Shown: positions 23,367 to 30,734, counted from the stretch's first letter. The stretch: DNA of 64,000 nucleotides from Yinghuangia seranimata (GCF_029953285.1 NZ_JASAOI010000057.1:1-64000), one strand, 5' to 3'. A program made the numbers and translations. Notes: generated by a model from the letters alone, not told the origin.

Positions 23367-24430
23367 CGCACCACCAGCGTCCGCTCGCCCCGCGCGACGA
23401 GTTCGCCGATCACCGGCGCCCCCGGCACCTCGCCCGCGACCAGGAGCCCGCCCGACGTCTGTGCGTCGGCCAGCAGCAGACGGTCCTCCTCCCCCACGTG
23501 CGGCCCCCATGCGGTGTGCGGCTCCACCCAGGCCAGGTTGCGCCGCGTGCCGCCGCTCACGTGCCCGGCCCGCACCGCCTCGCGCGCGCCGTCGAGGTAC
23601 GGCACGGCCGCCGCGTCCACGACCGCGGTGACGCCGCTGGCGCGGGCCAGCTTGTAGAGGTGGCCGAGCAGCCCGAAGCCCGTGACGTCGGTCGCGCACT
23701 CGGCCCCTGCGGCCAGTGCCGCGCGCGAGGCGTCGGCGTTGAGCGCCGTCATGGCCTCGACGGCGGCGGGGAACGCCTCGCCGGTGGCTTTGTGACGGGT
23801 GTTCAGCACCCCGATGCCCAGCGGCTTCGTCAGCGACAGCGGCACTCCCGCCCGGCCGCGGTCGTTGCGCAGCAGGCGTTCCGGGTCGGCGATGCCGGTG
23901 ACCGCGAGCCCGTACTTGGGTTCGGCGTCGTCGACGCTGTGCCCTCCGGCCAGGTGGCAGCCCGCCGCCGAGGTGACGTCGAGGCCGCCGCGCAGCACCT
24001 CGCGGGCCAGTTCGAGCGGCAGCAGGTCGCGCGGCCAGGCCAGCAGGTTGACGGCGACGAGCGGCGTGCCGCCCATCGCGTACACGTCCGAGAGGGCGTT
24101 GGCGGCGGCGATGCGGCCCCAGTCGTAGGGGTCGTCGACGACCGGGGTGAAGAAGTCCGTGGTGAGCACGACGGCCCGTCCGCCCTCGATCCGGACCACC
24201 GCCGCGTCGTCGCCGTGCTCCAGCCCGACGACGAGTCCGTTCGATGCCAGGGGAGTTCCGGAAGCGCCGGGCAACGACGCGACGACCGCCTCGAGTTCGC
24301 CCGGAGGGATCTTGCAGGCGCAGCCGCCGCCGCGCGCGTACTGCGTCAGCCGGGAGGTCGGCGCCGAGGCCGGTCGGCGTGCCTCGTCGGCCTGTTCGGC
24401 GGCGGTCTGCGGGTCTCCCACATGCGTCAT
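23363..24430 (-). CDS. selD: Selenophosphate synthase
   Basis: A 355-residue enzyme making selenophosphate from selenide and ATP. The glycine-rich catalytic loop is GGGCACKIPPGEL, with two Cys (not selenocysteine) and the catalytic Lys. Downstream blocks are LTTDFFTPVVDDPYDWGRIAAANALSD, LAGGHSVDDAEPKYGLAVTG and ADAQTSGGLL, all characteristic. ATG at 24430 gives an N-terminus with a roughly 30-residue extension before the catalytic loop; the ribosome-binding site is modest. It is first in the selDAB operon and divergent from tRNA-Sec, 59 bases away. Confidence 0.95.
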   Translation of the reverse strand: MTHVGDPQTAAEQADEARRPASAPTSRLTQYARGGGCACKIPPGELEAVVASLPGASGTPLASNGLVVGLEHGDDAAVVRIEGGRAVVLTTDFFTPVVDDPYDWGRIAAANALSDVYAMGGTPLVAVNLLAWPRDLLPLELAREVLRGGLDVTSAAGCHLAGGHSVDDAEPKYGLAVTGIADPERLLRNDRGRAGVPLSLTKPLGIGVLNTRHKATGEAFPAAVEAMTALNADASRAALAAGAECATDVTGFGLLGHLYKLARASGVTAVVDAAAVPYLDGAREAVRAGHVSGGTRRNLAWVEPHTAWGPHVGEEDRLLLADAQTSGGLLVAGEVPGAPVIGELVARGERTLVVR

Positions 24431-24489
24431 ACGCTGCGCTGCTCCGTATCGGTGATCGACTGCGCGGGTGGCGGGATAGGGTGTGCGGC

Positions 24490-24583
24490 GGTGGCGTGTG
24501 GGTTCCTGGTGGGCCCCTCCGCCTTCAAAGCGGCTGGGGCGGGGCGTGCCTCGCCCGGCGGGTTCGATTCCCGTCCGCCACCG
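24490..24583 (+). tRNA. selC: tRNA-Sec (anticodon UCA)
   Basis: Acceptor strand GGTGGCGT (24490-24497) pairs with CCGCCACC (24575-24582), with a mismatch at the innermost of eight positions. The D arm has a long six-pair stem (GGGTTC/GGGCCC). The anticodon loop is CTTCAAA (24523-24529) with anticodon TCA at 24525-24527. The long variable arm is GGGCGGGG/CCTCGCCC with loop CGTG. The T arm is GCGGG, loop TTCGATT, CCCGT. The discriminator G is at 24583 and CCA is not encoded. TAGGGT at 24477-24482 is a possible -10. It is on the opposite strand to selDAB. Confidence 0.93.
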
Positions 24584-24640
24584 CCGACTTCCCTCCCCGG
24601 CGGCCCCGAACATGCCGGGGCTGCCGGGGTGTTCCGGGTC

Positions 24641-24925
24641 TCAGCCGCCGAGCAGCGGCCCGTAGCCCCGGTTGCGGCCGCGGATGTGGACGACGTGGCC
24701 CGCGTCCTTGGTCACCTGCACGGCCTCGGTGGTGCGCCGCATCGCGCCGACGGCGACGGTGCGCACGTCGTCGGCGACGGCGACGCGGTCGCGGTTGAAG
24801 TGCACGGCGAAGATGTCCTCGGGCGCGTCGTCGGTGCCCACCCCGACGGCCACGTAGACATCCGTGGTGCCGTCGGCGTTGGTCTTCAGGTACGCGTAGC
24901 CGCGGTCGGTGGGGCTGGCCCTCAT
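24641..24925 (-). CDS. Small hypothetical protein, last gene of the MauE/MauD-like operon
   Basis: A 94-residue soluble protein: GYAYLKTNADGTTDVYVAVGVGTD, then FAVHFNRDRVAVADDVRTVAVGAM, then GHVVHIRGRNRGYGPLLGG. It is predicted beta-rich, without Cys, signal or membrane segment. Its ATG overlaps the stop codon of the upstream gene (ATGA), so it is translationally coupled to the operon. No known family is recognised. The conserved placement suggests a cytoplasmic accessory to the exported peptide system. Confidence 0.7.
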   Translation of the reverse strand: MRASPTDRGYAYLKTNADGTTDVYVAVGVGTDDAPEDIFAVHFNRDRVAVADDVRTVAVGAMRRTTEAVQVTKDAGHVVHIRGRNRGYGPLLGG

Positions 24926-25353
24926 GTCGGGCTCCTCTCGTCTTCCAGGTGGCGGGCGGGCGTGCTGGGGCGCAGGGGTTCGGCGCGTTCGGGGACGGGG
25001 CCGCCGAACAGGACGGCCCGCCAGTCCCCGCTGAACGCGTAGAGCCCGCTGCTGGTGGTGATGCCGTAGCGGCCGGGGACGCGCGCGGCCAGGATGTGGC
25101 GTTGCGAACTCCCCATGCCGTACAGGCTGTCGAGATCGGACCAGAGCGTGACGCTGAGCACGGTCCGGCGGCGCCAGTCGACGATGTGGGCGGCGCCCAG
25201 GAAACCGTCGGCGACCCGCCGGACCTCCTTCTCGATCGAGCGGTGCATGTGCAGGATCCGCAGCAGGTTGCGCAGCGTGTGGCACTCGAACCGCGTGACG
25301 GCGACGTGCCCGCGCGGATCGCTGGCCCGGTAGTGGGACGTGGTTCCGGTCAT
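24922..25353 (-). CDS. Hypothetical protein resembling antibiotic-biosynthesis-monooxygenase folds
   Basis: A 143-residue soluble protein. HVAVTRFECHTLRNLLRILHMHRSIEKEVRRVADGFLGAAHIVDW, followed by RRTVLSVTLWSDLDSLYGMGSSQRHILAARVPGRYGITTSSGLYAFSGDW, has the spacing of a ferredoxin-like ABM/DUF3291 domain: strand, helix, VLSVTLW strand, helix, strand. One Cys and several His are present, but no metal motif is clear. The start lies one base after the stop of the membrane protein upstream, and the stop overlaps the next gene. The family assignment is weak and rests on the pattern only. Confidence 0.65.
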   Translation of the reverse strand: MTGTTSHYRASDPRGHVAVTRFECHTLRNLLRILHMHRSIEKEVRRVADGFLGAAHIVDWRRRTVLSVTLWSDLDSLYGMGSSQRHILAARVPGRYGITTSSGLYAFSGDWRAVLFGGPVPERAEPLRPSTPARHLEDERSPT

Positions 25354-25354
25354 G

Positions 25355-25936
25355 TCACACCCACCCGGCCCCCGCGGTCGCGGCGGCGGCGAGCACGACG
25401 AGCCCGGCTCCGGAGAGCAGCCGGACACGGCCGTGCCAGCGACGTCCCCGGTCGCCGCGCCACGACGGCCGGGTGAGCATGAACCAGATGCTGCGGACGC
25501 TGATCACCGCCATCCCCACGGTGGTCATGCCCGGCAGCACCAGCCACGCCGACGACGGTGCCAGCAGCACCACGCCGACGAGTGCGCCCCACGTCAGGGA
25601 GGTGCTCTTCTGGGTGGTGAACAGCAGCCCCAGGTCGAATCCCCAGACCAGCCCGAGCCGCCCGGGGGCGAGCTTGCGGACGTACGCCTGGGGCACCTGC
25701 CGCCACACGTGCCAGGTCCGGTCGCGGGCGTCGGCGATGCCGAGCACCAGCAGGACCAGGCCCGCGGCGATCTGCCGGCCGAGGGTCGGGACGGCCCAGG
25801 CGATGAGCTCGCCCAGTCCGTACGCGATCGAGGCCAGCAGCGCGGCGGCGCCCAGCCCGCCGACCAGGAGGCCGAGCAGGAAGCGCGTGCCCTGGAGCTT
25901 GCTGCGTTGGAGCATCGGGCCGGCGACCCCGGCCAT
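25355..25936 (-). CDS. Integral membrane protein of the MauE/MauD-like operon
   Basis: A 193-residue protein with about five or six membrane helices: FLLGLLVGGLGAAALLASIAYG, QIAAGLVLLVLGIAD, WGALVGVVLLAPSSAWLVL, TTVGMAVISVRSIWFML and AGLVVLAAAATAGAG. A polar loop, RLGLVWGFDLGLLFTTQKSTS, sits between the second and third. It lacks Cys pairs, so it is not an obvious thiol carrier such as CcdA. Its place after the exported Cys-rich peptide, in a fully coupled operon, suggests a role in handling or membrane association of that peptide. The start ATG at 25936 has GAGG upstream. Confidence 0.75.
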   Translation of the reverse strand: MAGVAGPMLQRSKLQGTRFLLGLLVGGLGAAALLASIAYGLGELIAWAVPTLGRQIAAGLVLLVLGIADARDRTWHVWRQVPQAYVRKLAPGRLGLVWGFDLGLLFTTQKSTSLTWGALVGVVLLAPSSAWLVLPGMTTVGMAVISVRSIWFMLTRPSWRGDRGRRWHGRVRLLSGAGLVVLAAAATAGAGWV

Positions 25937-25945
25937 GGACTGGCC

Positions 25946-26005
25946 TCAAGGGCTGTAGACCTGCAGCGTGGCCGCGACGCCCGCGACCACCAGCCATGTC
26001 ACCAT
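25946..26005 (-). CDS. Possible 19-residue hydrophobic peptide
   Basis: Between the Cys-rich peptide gene and the membrane protein gene lies an ATG-initiated frame of 19 codons (MVTWLVVAGVAATLQVYSP) ending TGA. AGGAG stands about 11 bases upstream, and the next start codon lies nine bases after its stop. The product would be a single short membrane helix. GC3 is high. So short a frame can arise by chance, so this is only a candidate. Confidence 0.3.
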   Translation of the reverse strand: MVTWLVVAGVAATLQVYSP

Positions 26006-26053
26006 GCGGCCTGGCTCCTGCCTTCCTCGATGCGGGGGGTGGGTGTGCGCCGG

Positions 26054-26386
26054 TCAGTTGTAGCGGCAGTCGGCGGCCGAGTAGCGGTCGTTGTCCGCCT
26101 CGCAGCAGGAGCAGTGCAGGGAGCCGTTGACGCTGCAGTACCAGATGTAGGTCTTGTGGTTGTAGCACCACGTATAGGTGGTGTTGGCCGGGTAGTTGGC
26201 GAGGCTGCAGCACAGTGGCGCGGCGGACGCCTCTTGCGTCGCGGCGAAGACGCCGGCCGAGGTCATGAGGCCGAGTGCGCCGATGCGGCCGAGGATCCGG
26301 CGGCGGCCGACCTTCTCCGGCGCTGCCGCGTCCGGTTCGGCGGCCTCGTCCCGGCCGGCTTTGGCGGAGTTGCGGAACTTGATCAT
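26054..26386 (-). CDS. Tat-exported Cys-rich peptide resembling a truncated MauA (methylamine dehydrogenase light chain)
   Basis: A 110-residue precursor. Residues 1-56 hold a twin-arginine signal (GRRRILGRIGALGLMTSAGVFAA) with a polar N-region. The roughly 54-residue mature part has eight Cys (LCC, TWC, WYC, LHCSCC, DC), two Trp and many Tyr. Its TTYTWCYN...YCSVNGSLHCSCC pattern recalls the MauA segment around the TTQ tryptophan (SWxxSCYN...CCGYNVSGxCPC). The distal MauA half carrying the second TTQ tryptophan is absent, so a classical TTQ cofactor is doubtful. No MauB heavy chain is present. The ATG overlaps the stop of the MauD-like gene (ATGA). Most likely a disulfide-rich exported peptide of unknown role. 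Confidence 0.75.
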   Translation of the reverse strand: MIKFRNSAKAGRDEAAEPDAAAPEKVGRRRILGRIGALGLMTSAGVFAATQEASAAPLCCSLANYPANTTYTWCYNHKTYIWYCSVNGSLHCSCCEADNDRYSAADCRYN

Positions 26387-27024
26387 TGCGCTCCTTCCGG
26401 TGCGTGCGGGGTGTGCACGGGCTGCGGTGCCCGGTGCGGTGCGGTGGCGCCGATCCGGGGGCGACGGGTGCGTTCCTCGAGGTGGTCGAGGATGTTGGTG
26501 AGCCTGCCGAAGGAGTAGGCCTCGGCGACGGTGCCGGTCTCCAGGACCAGCGCGGTGGGGCTGAGGTTCACCCCGAAGGTCCCGGTGGACCATTCGCCGC
26601 CCTCGTCGACGAGGCACGGCACGCCGGCCTGGGCGAGCGGGTGGCGGTTCAGGAACTCCTGGCCGGACGCGGCGTCGCGGCAGGAGACGACGACGGCGAG
26701 CGGCGCGTCGTCCGCGGCGTGGCCGTGTCCGGCGTGCTTGCGGCGGTGCTCGACGAGCTGCCCGGCGACCTTGTCGCAGGTCGCGCAGATCGGGCTGAGG
26801 ACGAGGATCGCGGCGTCGCGGCGGCCGGCGAGCGGCGCGAGCGGCTCCGGCCACGTGTCGGGCGTGACGCCGAGCGGGACGTCCTCGAGCGGCGTCAGGT
26901 GCCCGGGGTCCTCGGCGGGCGCCGCGTCGCGCGGCAGGCGGGACGCGAGCTCGCCCATCATGGCGTACAGCAGCACGACCGCCGCCGCCAGCACGAGCAG
27001 GGCGATGGAGCCGACGACGATCAC
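26383..27024 (-). CDS. MauD-like membrane-anchored thioredoxin-fold protein
   Basis: A 213-residue protein with one N-terminal membrane helix (residues 1-24), an acidic/proline linker, and a thioredoxin-like domain outside. The active-site motif is LSPICATCDKV, a CxxC typical of MauD/TlpA-like oxidoreductases. SCRDAASGQEFLNRH and FGVNLSPTALVLE supply the cis-Pro loop region. In methylamine-dehydrogenase operons MauD is needed to form the six disulfides of MauA, and here it directly precedes the eight-Cys peptide. The GTG start overlaps the MauE-like stop (GTGA), and its stop overlaps the peptide start. The basic proline-rich tail is unusual. Confidence 0.85.
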   Translation of the reverse strand: MIVVGSIALLVLAAAVVLLYAMMGELASRLPRDAAPAEDPGHLTPLEDVPLGVTPDTWPEPLAPLAGRRDAAILVLSPICATCDKVAGQLVEHRRKHAGHGHAADDAPLAVVVSCRDAASGQEFLNRHPLAQAGVPCLVDEGGEWSTGTFGVNLSPTALVLETGTVAEAYSFGRLTNILDHLEERTRRPRIGATAPHRAPQPVHTPHAPEGAQ

Positions 27025-27596
27025 CCGGATACCTCCGACCGTTGGGCGGACTGGCGGACGCGCTGGCGGAGCAGTTCGCCGACGACGACGCGGGCCTCGG
27101 CGCGGACGGCGACGAACTGCCAGACCATGAGTACGACGACGCCGGACAGTGCGGTGGCCGCGGCCTCGTCGGACGACATGCCGCCACGGAAAGCGAGGTT
27201 CGCGCCGGCCACGGCGGCGAGGGCGAGCCCCATGAGAACGTTGCCGGCCCCGAGCGGACGGCTGCTCGCGGCGCCGAAGCAGCCGCAGGGCTCACTGCTG
27301 CCGCGCAGCGCGCCGAGGACACCGGCGGCCGCGAAGACCAGGCCGAGGATGATCACCAACGCCCGGTCCGCGACGCGCAGTTGCGGAACGGCGGCGGCGA
27401 TGCCGGCGGCGAGTTCGGCCACGGCCAGCGCCCGCACGGCAGCGGTGGGCGGCGGCATCCCGCGCCCACGCGGCACGAGTTCGGCCACGGCGGCCGCACC
27501 GGCGGCCGGGGAGACGAGTTTGACGGCGCCCGCCTGGACGAGCACCGCGATCACGAGTGCGTCAATGAGCGTTAAGAGCCAGTCCGCGGAATCCAT
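27021..27596 (-). CDS. MauE-like membrane protein (DoxX/VKOR-related redox partner)
   Basis: A 191-residue protein with about four to five membrane helices. It has the MauE hallmark PCGCFGAASSRPLG, a CxC-F motif next to a membrane helix, plus an N-terminal DALVIAVLVQAGAVKLVSP helix of DoxX type. MauE proteins work with MauD to oxidise or shuttle thiols for the exported substrate. It is first in a leftward operon in which each of the first three genes overlaps the next by four bases. ATG at 27596 has GGGGTGG upstream. Confidence 0.85.
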   Translation of the reverse strand: MDSADWLLTLIDALVIAVLVQAGAVKLVSPAAGAAAVAELVPRGRGMPPPTAAVRALAVAELAAGIAAAVPQLRVADRALVIILGLVFAAAGVLGALRGSSEPCGCFGAASSRPLGAGNVLMGLALAAVAGANLAFRGGMSSDEAAATALSGVVVLMVWQFVAVRAEARVVVGELLRQRVRQSAQRSEVSG

Positions 27597-27925
27597 GTGC
27601 CACCCCGTGCCCGCAGGAAGTCCCCGGCCGTTCAAGCCGGTTCACGCGTCCACTGATCGAGGTCGGATGCTGGCACGCACCTAGGGGGCGGACAAGACGC
27701 CGCGCGCCATCGGGATGATCCGCCCGGAACCCCCGAAGGAGAACCACGATCTCGTCTACACGAACGCGCCTCCCCCGAACTCCCTTGTCCTGCAAGGGAT
27801 ACAGCCGACCAACGGCCTCCCGGTCACGCAACACCACCGGATCCGGAATCTCATCCGCCGGGACACCTGTCAGCTTGCTGCCAAAAGTGTTTGCGGAACC
27901 GTCTCCCGTGGCACGCCGTGCCGAA
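27597..27925. other. Non-coding stretch upstream of the MauE-like operon
   Basis: About 330 bases without a convincing gene, between the start of the MauE-like gene and the stop of the YjbR-like gene. A leftward frame at about 27660-27840 (VLRDREAVGRLYPLQDKGVRGRR) reads partly protein-like but has no start, partner or recognisable domain, and may be a remnant. The operon promoter should lie here; no clear -35/-10 pair is seen. Confidence 0.5.
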
Positions 27926-28330
27926 TCAGGCCTCCCCGGGCGGGATTTCCTCCGAACGCGCCCGCTCCCCCGGCCAGTCCAGCTTGAGCCGCTCCATCCG
28001 CGGCAGCTTGGAGACGATCAGGTCGTACGAGTCCTCGATCATGTCGAGCACCAGCGCGTCCTCGAGCGACCCGTCGAGGGTGACGGTGTTCCAGTGCCGC
28101 TTGTTGAGGTGGTAGCCCCCGACGATCGCCGGATACTCCGCCCGCAACCGCAGCGCCAGCTCCGGATCGCACTTGAGGCTCACCGTCAGCGGCTTGTCCG
28201 TGAGCGTCGACAGCGCGAAGATCTTCCCGCCGACCTTGAACACCGACACGTCAGGGTTGCGGGGAAACGGAAACTCCTCACCACTCCCGTTGAAGGCAAG
28301 ACAGGCGGCCTTCAGCTGCTCAGGCGTCAT
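27926..28330 (-). CDS. MmcQ/YjbR-family protein
   Basis: A 134-residue protein of the YjbR fold (double-wing, cyaY-like). Family markers are PFPRNPDVSVFKVGGKIFALSTL near residue 25, VSLKCDPELALRLRAEYP, and GYHLNKRHWNTVTLDGSL. The family is small and single-domain, sometimes called DNA-binding, but its function is not established. ATG at 28330 has no ribosome-binding site; TACTGT four bases upstream may be a -10 of a nearly leaderless transcript. It stands alone. Confidence 0.88.
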   Translation of the reverse strand: MTPEQLKAACLAFNGSGEEFPFPRNPDVSVFKVGGKIFALSTLTDKPLTVSLKCDPELALRLRAEYPAIVGGYHLNKRHWNTVTLDGSLEDALVLDMIEDSYDLIVSKLPRMERLKLDWPGERARSEEIPPGEA

Positions 28331-28407
28331 GATCACAGTATGTCGGGCCGGGCCGACGTCGCCGTGTACGCGCTCCGGGCGTCCCGCACTCTGGACCACC
28401 GTGCGGC

Positions 28408-29547
28408 CTAGCGCCGCGACACGCCCCGGTCGCGGGCCCACGAGCCGAGGTCGGCCGCCACGGTTTGGTACTGCTCGGGCGAGTGGGCGTTGCGGCCGGC
28501 GATGAGGGTGAGCGCGTCGGCGAGCACCTGGGCCGGCGTGTCCGTTCGGAACGTGTCGGTCAGCGTCTCGAGCGGAATCCCGCCGCCGAAGCGCCCGTCC
28601 ACCGACGCCCAGCCGGCGATCAAGGCCGCGGCCCTCGGTGCGAGCAGGACCGCGTCTTGGCCCTCGCGGTAGACCGTCACGAACTCCTTGAACCGCTCGG
28701 GGACCGGGTCCGGTGGGGGCGGGGGCGGTTTGGGGGTGCAGTAGTGCACGATCACGCTCTCGGCGACGGCCTCCAGTTGGACGGCCAGTTCGTCGGCGAC
28801 CGTCGTCACGGTCGGCGTGACGGCGTCGAAGGCGGTCGTGACCGCCGCCTCCTGGTCCGCCAGTGCACGCCCGAGCCCGGAGCGCAGGGCGCGGTCGGCG
28901 TCGGCGCCCGCCCGCGCCGCGTCCGAGAGCAGGGCGTGGCCGGATCTGTGGGCCTCCCAGAACGCGGGGTCGATCGCCGCGAGCAGGGCCACGCGGTCGG
29001 GGTAGACGTCGACGAGGGCCTTGATCCGGTCGCCTCGCGCGACGCGGCCGGCCAGTCGGCGCGACGCGGCGGTGAGTTCGGAGTCCTTGCGGACGCGTAC
29101 CGTCTCCAGCCGCAGCGCGCCGCCGGCCAGGTCCGCGATGCGCTTGGCGAAGTCGGCGGTGATCGCGGCCAGCTCACGCCCGGCGGCCGTCGCGGCGACG
29201 GCGTCGGCGAGCATACGGTCGGTGGCCGGGCCCTGGGCGAGGTCCTGGTCGGTCGGACGCGGGGTGGTGTCCCGCAGTGCGGCGTACGCCTGTTCCCCGG
29301 CCGGGCCGCGGCGCTTGGCGGCCTCGGCCGCGAGTTCGCGAGCGCGTTCCTCGACGAAGGTCCTGAGTAACTCCCGCCACAGCTCCAGGCGTTGCTCGGA
29401 CGGAACGCCGCCCAGCAGCCGGTCGGCGGTCGCGGGCGCGCGCCACGTGAGCTCGAACTCCTTCGGCCTGTCGCTGGCCCATCGCTCCGCCGCCCGCTGG
29501 GCGCTCGCCCGTAACTGCGCGTCGCTCGCCGGAATCGGTGTCGGCAT
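28408..29547 (-). CDS. Hypothetical helical protein with a proline-rich linker
   Basis: A 379-residue soluble protein, mostly predicted helix with many Ala/Arg/Asp. Residues 1-120 contain EFELTWRAPATADRLLGG and a conserved-looking RELLRTFVEERARELAAEAAKRRG coiled region. The middle (140-260) is a long amphipathic helical array. A PKPPPPPPDPVP linker near residue 277 leads to a C-terminal domain (FVTVYREGQDAVLLAPRAAALIAGWASVDGRF). I recognise no family. ATG at 29547 has GGGGGGA at -8. It is transcribed leftwards and is not clearly linked to its neighbours. Confidence 0.7.
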   Translation of the reverse strand: MPTPIPASDAQLRASAQRAAERWASDRPKEFELTWRAPATADRLLGGVPSEQRLELWRELLRTFVEERARELAAEAAKRRGPAGEQAYAALRDTTPRPTDQDLAQGPATDRMLADAVAATAAGRELAAITADFAKRIADLAGGALRLETVRVRKDSELTAASRRLAGRVARGDRIKALVDVYPDRVALLAAIDPAFWEAHRSGHALLSDAARAGADADRALRSGLGRALADQEAAVTTAFDAVTPTVTTVADELAVQLEAVAESVIVHYCTPKPPPPPPDPVPERFKEFVTVYREGQDAVLLAPRAAALIAGWASVDGRFGGGIPLETLTDTFRTDTPAQVLADALTLIAGRNAHSPEQYQTVAADLGSWARDRGVSRR

Positions 29548-29627
29548 CAGGCTTCCCCCCTGTGTCGCCGCCAAGGCATACCTGGGGAGTGTCGCACCGG
29601 CGGCCGCGCCGACTCCGGCGAACCGCA

Positions 29628-30077
29628 TTAATTCCCAAGGACCTTGACAGGACGCTCCACCGGCGGTTCCGCGCTCGGCCGTGTCGAGCTGTGGGGCTGT
29701 GCGTTGTTGGCGGCGCGACTGATTCCGCGCAGCAGCAGGACGGCGGCGGCTACCACCAGTGGCGCCGGGGTCGGCTCGACGACGACGGCGCACACGGTGC
29801 TCCACGCCAGCACCGACCAGCCGAGGAACGCGGGCGGGGTGATGCCGTGGCGGTCCATCCACACCACCAGCAGGCCCACGAGAGCCAGCGGCAGGCCGAA
29901 GCCGGCCGGGTTGGCCCAGAAGGCGTTGGCCGGCGGGGTGTCGTTCCACCAGTTCCCCCACAGTCGCAACAACAGCCAGTCCCCGAAGGAGGCGTGGCTG
30001 AGCAGCAGCCCGACGGCCAGGTGCCCGGCGCCGATGATCGCGATGACGCGGCCGGCCCATGTGATCACGTGAGTCAT
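29628..30077 (-). CDS. DUF6463-type four-helix membrane protein
   Basis: A 149-residue protein with four hydrophobic segments: AGRVIAIIGAGHLAVGLLLS, LPLALVGLLVVWMD, GWSVLAWSTVCAVVVEP and APLVVAAAVLLLRG. The WAGRVIAIIGAGH...LPLALVGLLV...ITPPAFLGW layout is that of the DUF6463 family, small actinobacterial membrane proteins of unknown function typically paired with TetR regulators. The gene at 31749-32225 is a second member. It is divergent from a TetR gene across a 25-bp palindrome at 30084-30108, so it is probably the target of that regulator. Confidence 0.78.
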   Translation of the reverse strand: MTHVITWAGRVIAIIGAGHLAVGLLLSHASFGDWLLLRLWGNWWNDTPPANAFWANPAGFGLPLALVGLLVVWMDRHGITPPAFLGWSVLAWSTVCAVVVEPTPAPLVVAAAVLLLRGISRAANNAQPHSSTRPSAEPPVERPVKVLGN

Positions 30078-30083
30078 CCTCCA

Positions 30084-30108
30084 TCCATACAGTGCTGTAC
30101 TGTATGGA
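30084..30108. promoter_or_regulatory. TetR operator palindrome
   Basis: TCCATACAG (30084-30092) and its exact inverse CTGTATGGA (30100-30108) flank a 7-base centre. The 25-bp site starts seven bases upstream of the DUF6463 start codon, between the two divergent genes. Such a site would block leftward translation-start-proximal transcription when bound. Confidence 0.75.
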
Positions 30109-30178
30109 CAGAAGCTAGACTCCTCACGACGACAAGCGCAAGGCGGCGTGGCACACACCGCGCCGAGAGGAGAAGACG

Positions 30179-30727
30179 ATGGCGGCGCCGGCACGCACCC
30201 CGCGCAGCACGTGGATCGAGCAGGCGCTCGCGGCCCTCGCCGAGGGCGGCCCCGACGCGGTCCGGGTCGACGTGCTGGCCAAGGAACTCGGCGTCACCCG
30301 AGGCAGTTTCTACTGGCACTTCAAGGACCGCGGCGCCCTCCTGGAGGCGCTGCTGGACACCTGGGAGCAGAAGGGCGCCGACGAGGTCATCGCGCGCGCG
30401 GAGGCCGCGGGCGCGGATCCGCGGGACAAGGTGCGGGTGCTGGGCACCTCCGTCCCGGCCTCGCCCCTGATGCCCGTCGACCTCGCGATCCGCGACTGGG
30501 CCCGCCGCGACCCGGCGGTCGCCGAGCGCCTCCGCCGCGTCGACAACCGGCGCATGGACTACCTGCGCACACTGTTCAGGTCCTTCTGTCCCGACCCCGA
30601 CGACGTCGAGGCCCGCTGCATGCTCGCGTTCTCGCTCGGCGTCGCCAACCAGTCCCTCGCCGCCGAACACGGCCCCCGCAGCCGCGCCGACGTGCTCGAC
30701 CTGGCCGTCGAGTACTTGCTCGCCTAA
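30179..30727 (+). CDS. TetR-family regulator of the DUF6463 pair (copy 1)
   Basis: A 182-residue TetR protein. The HTH (residues 8-55) contains WIEQALAALAEGGPDAVRVDVLAKELGVTRGSFYWHFKDRGALL, with the canonical YWHF end of the recognition helix. The C-terminal domain fits the TetR ligand domain (MPVDLAIRDWARRDPAVAERLRRVDNRR). AGGAGA is correctly spaced before the ATG. It is divergent from the DUF6463 membrane gene. TAGACT at 30116-30121 is a possible -10. It is convergent with the LLM oxidoreductase, seven bases from its stop. Confidence 0.9.
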   Translation: MAAPARTPRSTWIEQALAALAEGGPDAVRVDVLAKELGVTRGSFYWHFKDRGALLEALLDTWEQKGADEVIARAEAAGADPRDKVRVLGTSVPASPLMPVDLAIRDWARRDPAVAERLRRVDNRRMDYLRTLFRSFCPDPDDVEARCMLAFSLGVANQSLAAEHGPRSRADVLDLAVEYLLA

Positions 30728-30734
30728 TCCGCTA

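Noticed and set aside
23363-24430. Selenocysteine in SelD
   Set aside because: Some SelD proteins have Sec at the active site. Here the loop is GGCACK with ordinary cysteine codons and no in-frame TGA.
25355-25936. Membrane protein as a CcdA or MauF thiol carrier
   Set aside because: The location would suit it, but it has no Cys pair in its membrane helices, so a thiol-transfer role is not supported.
27562-27837. Leftward frame VLRDREAVGRLYPLQDKGVRGRR and following
   Set aside because: No start with a ribosome-binding site, no recognised domain, and it overlaps the MauE start region. It is described only as part of the non-coding stretch.
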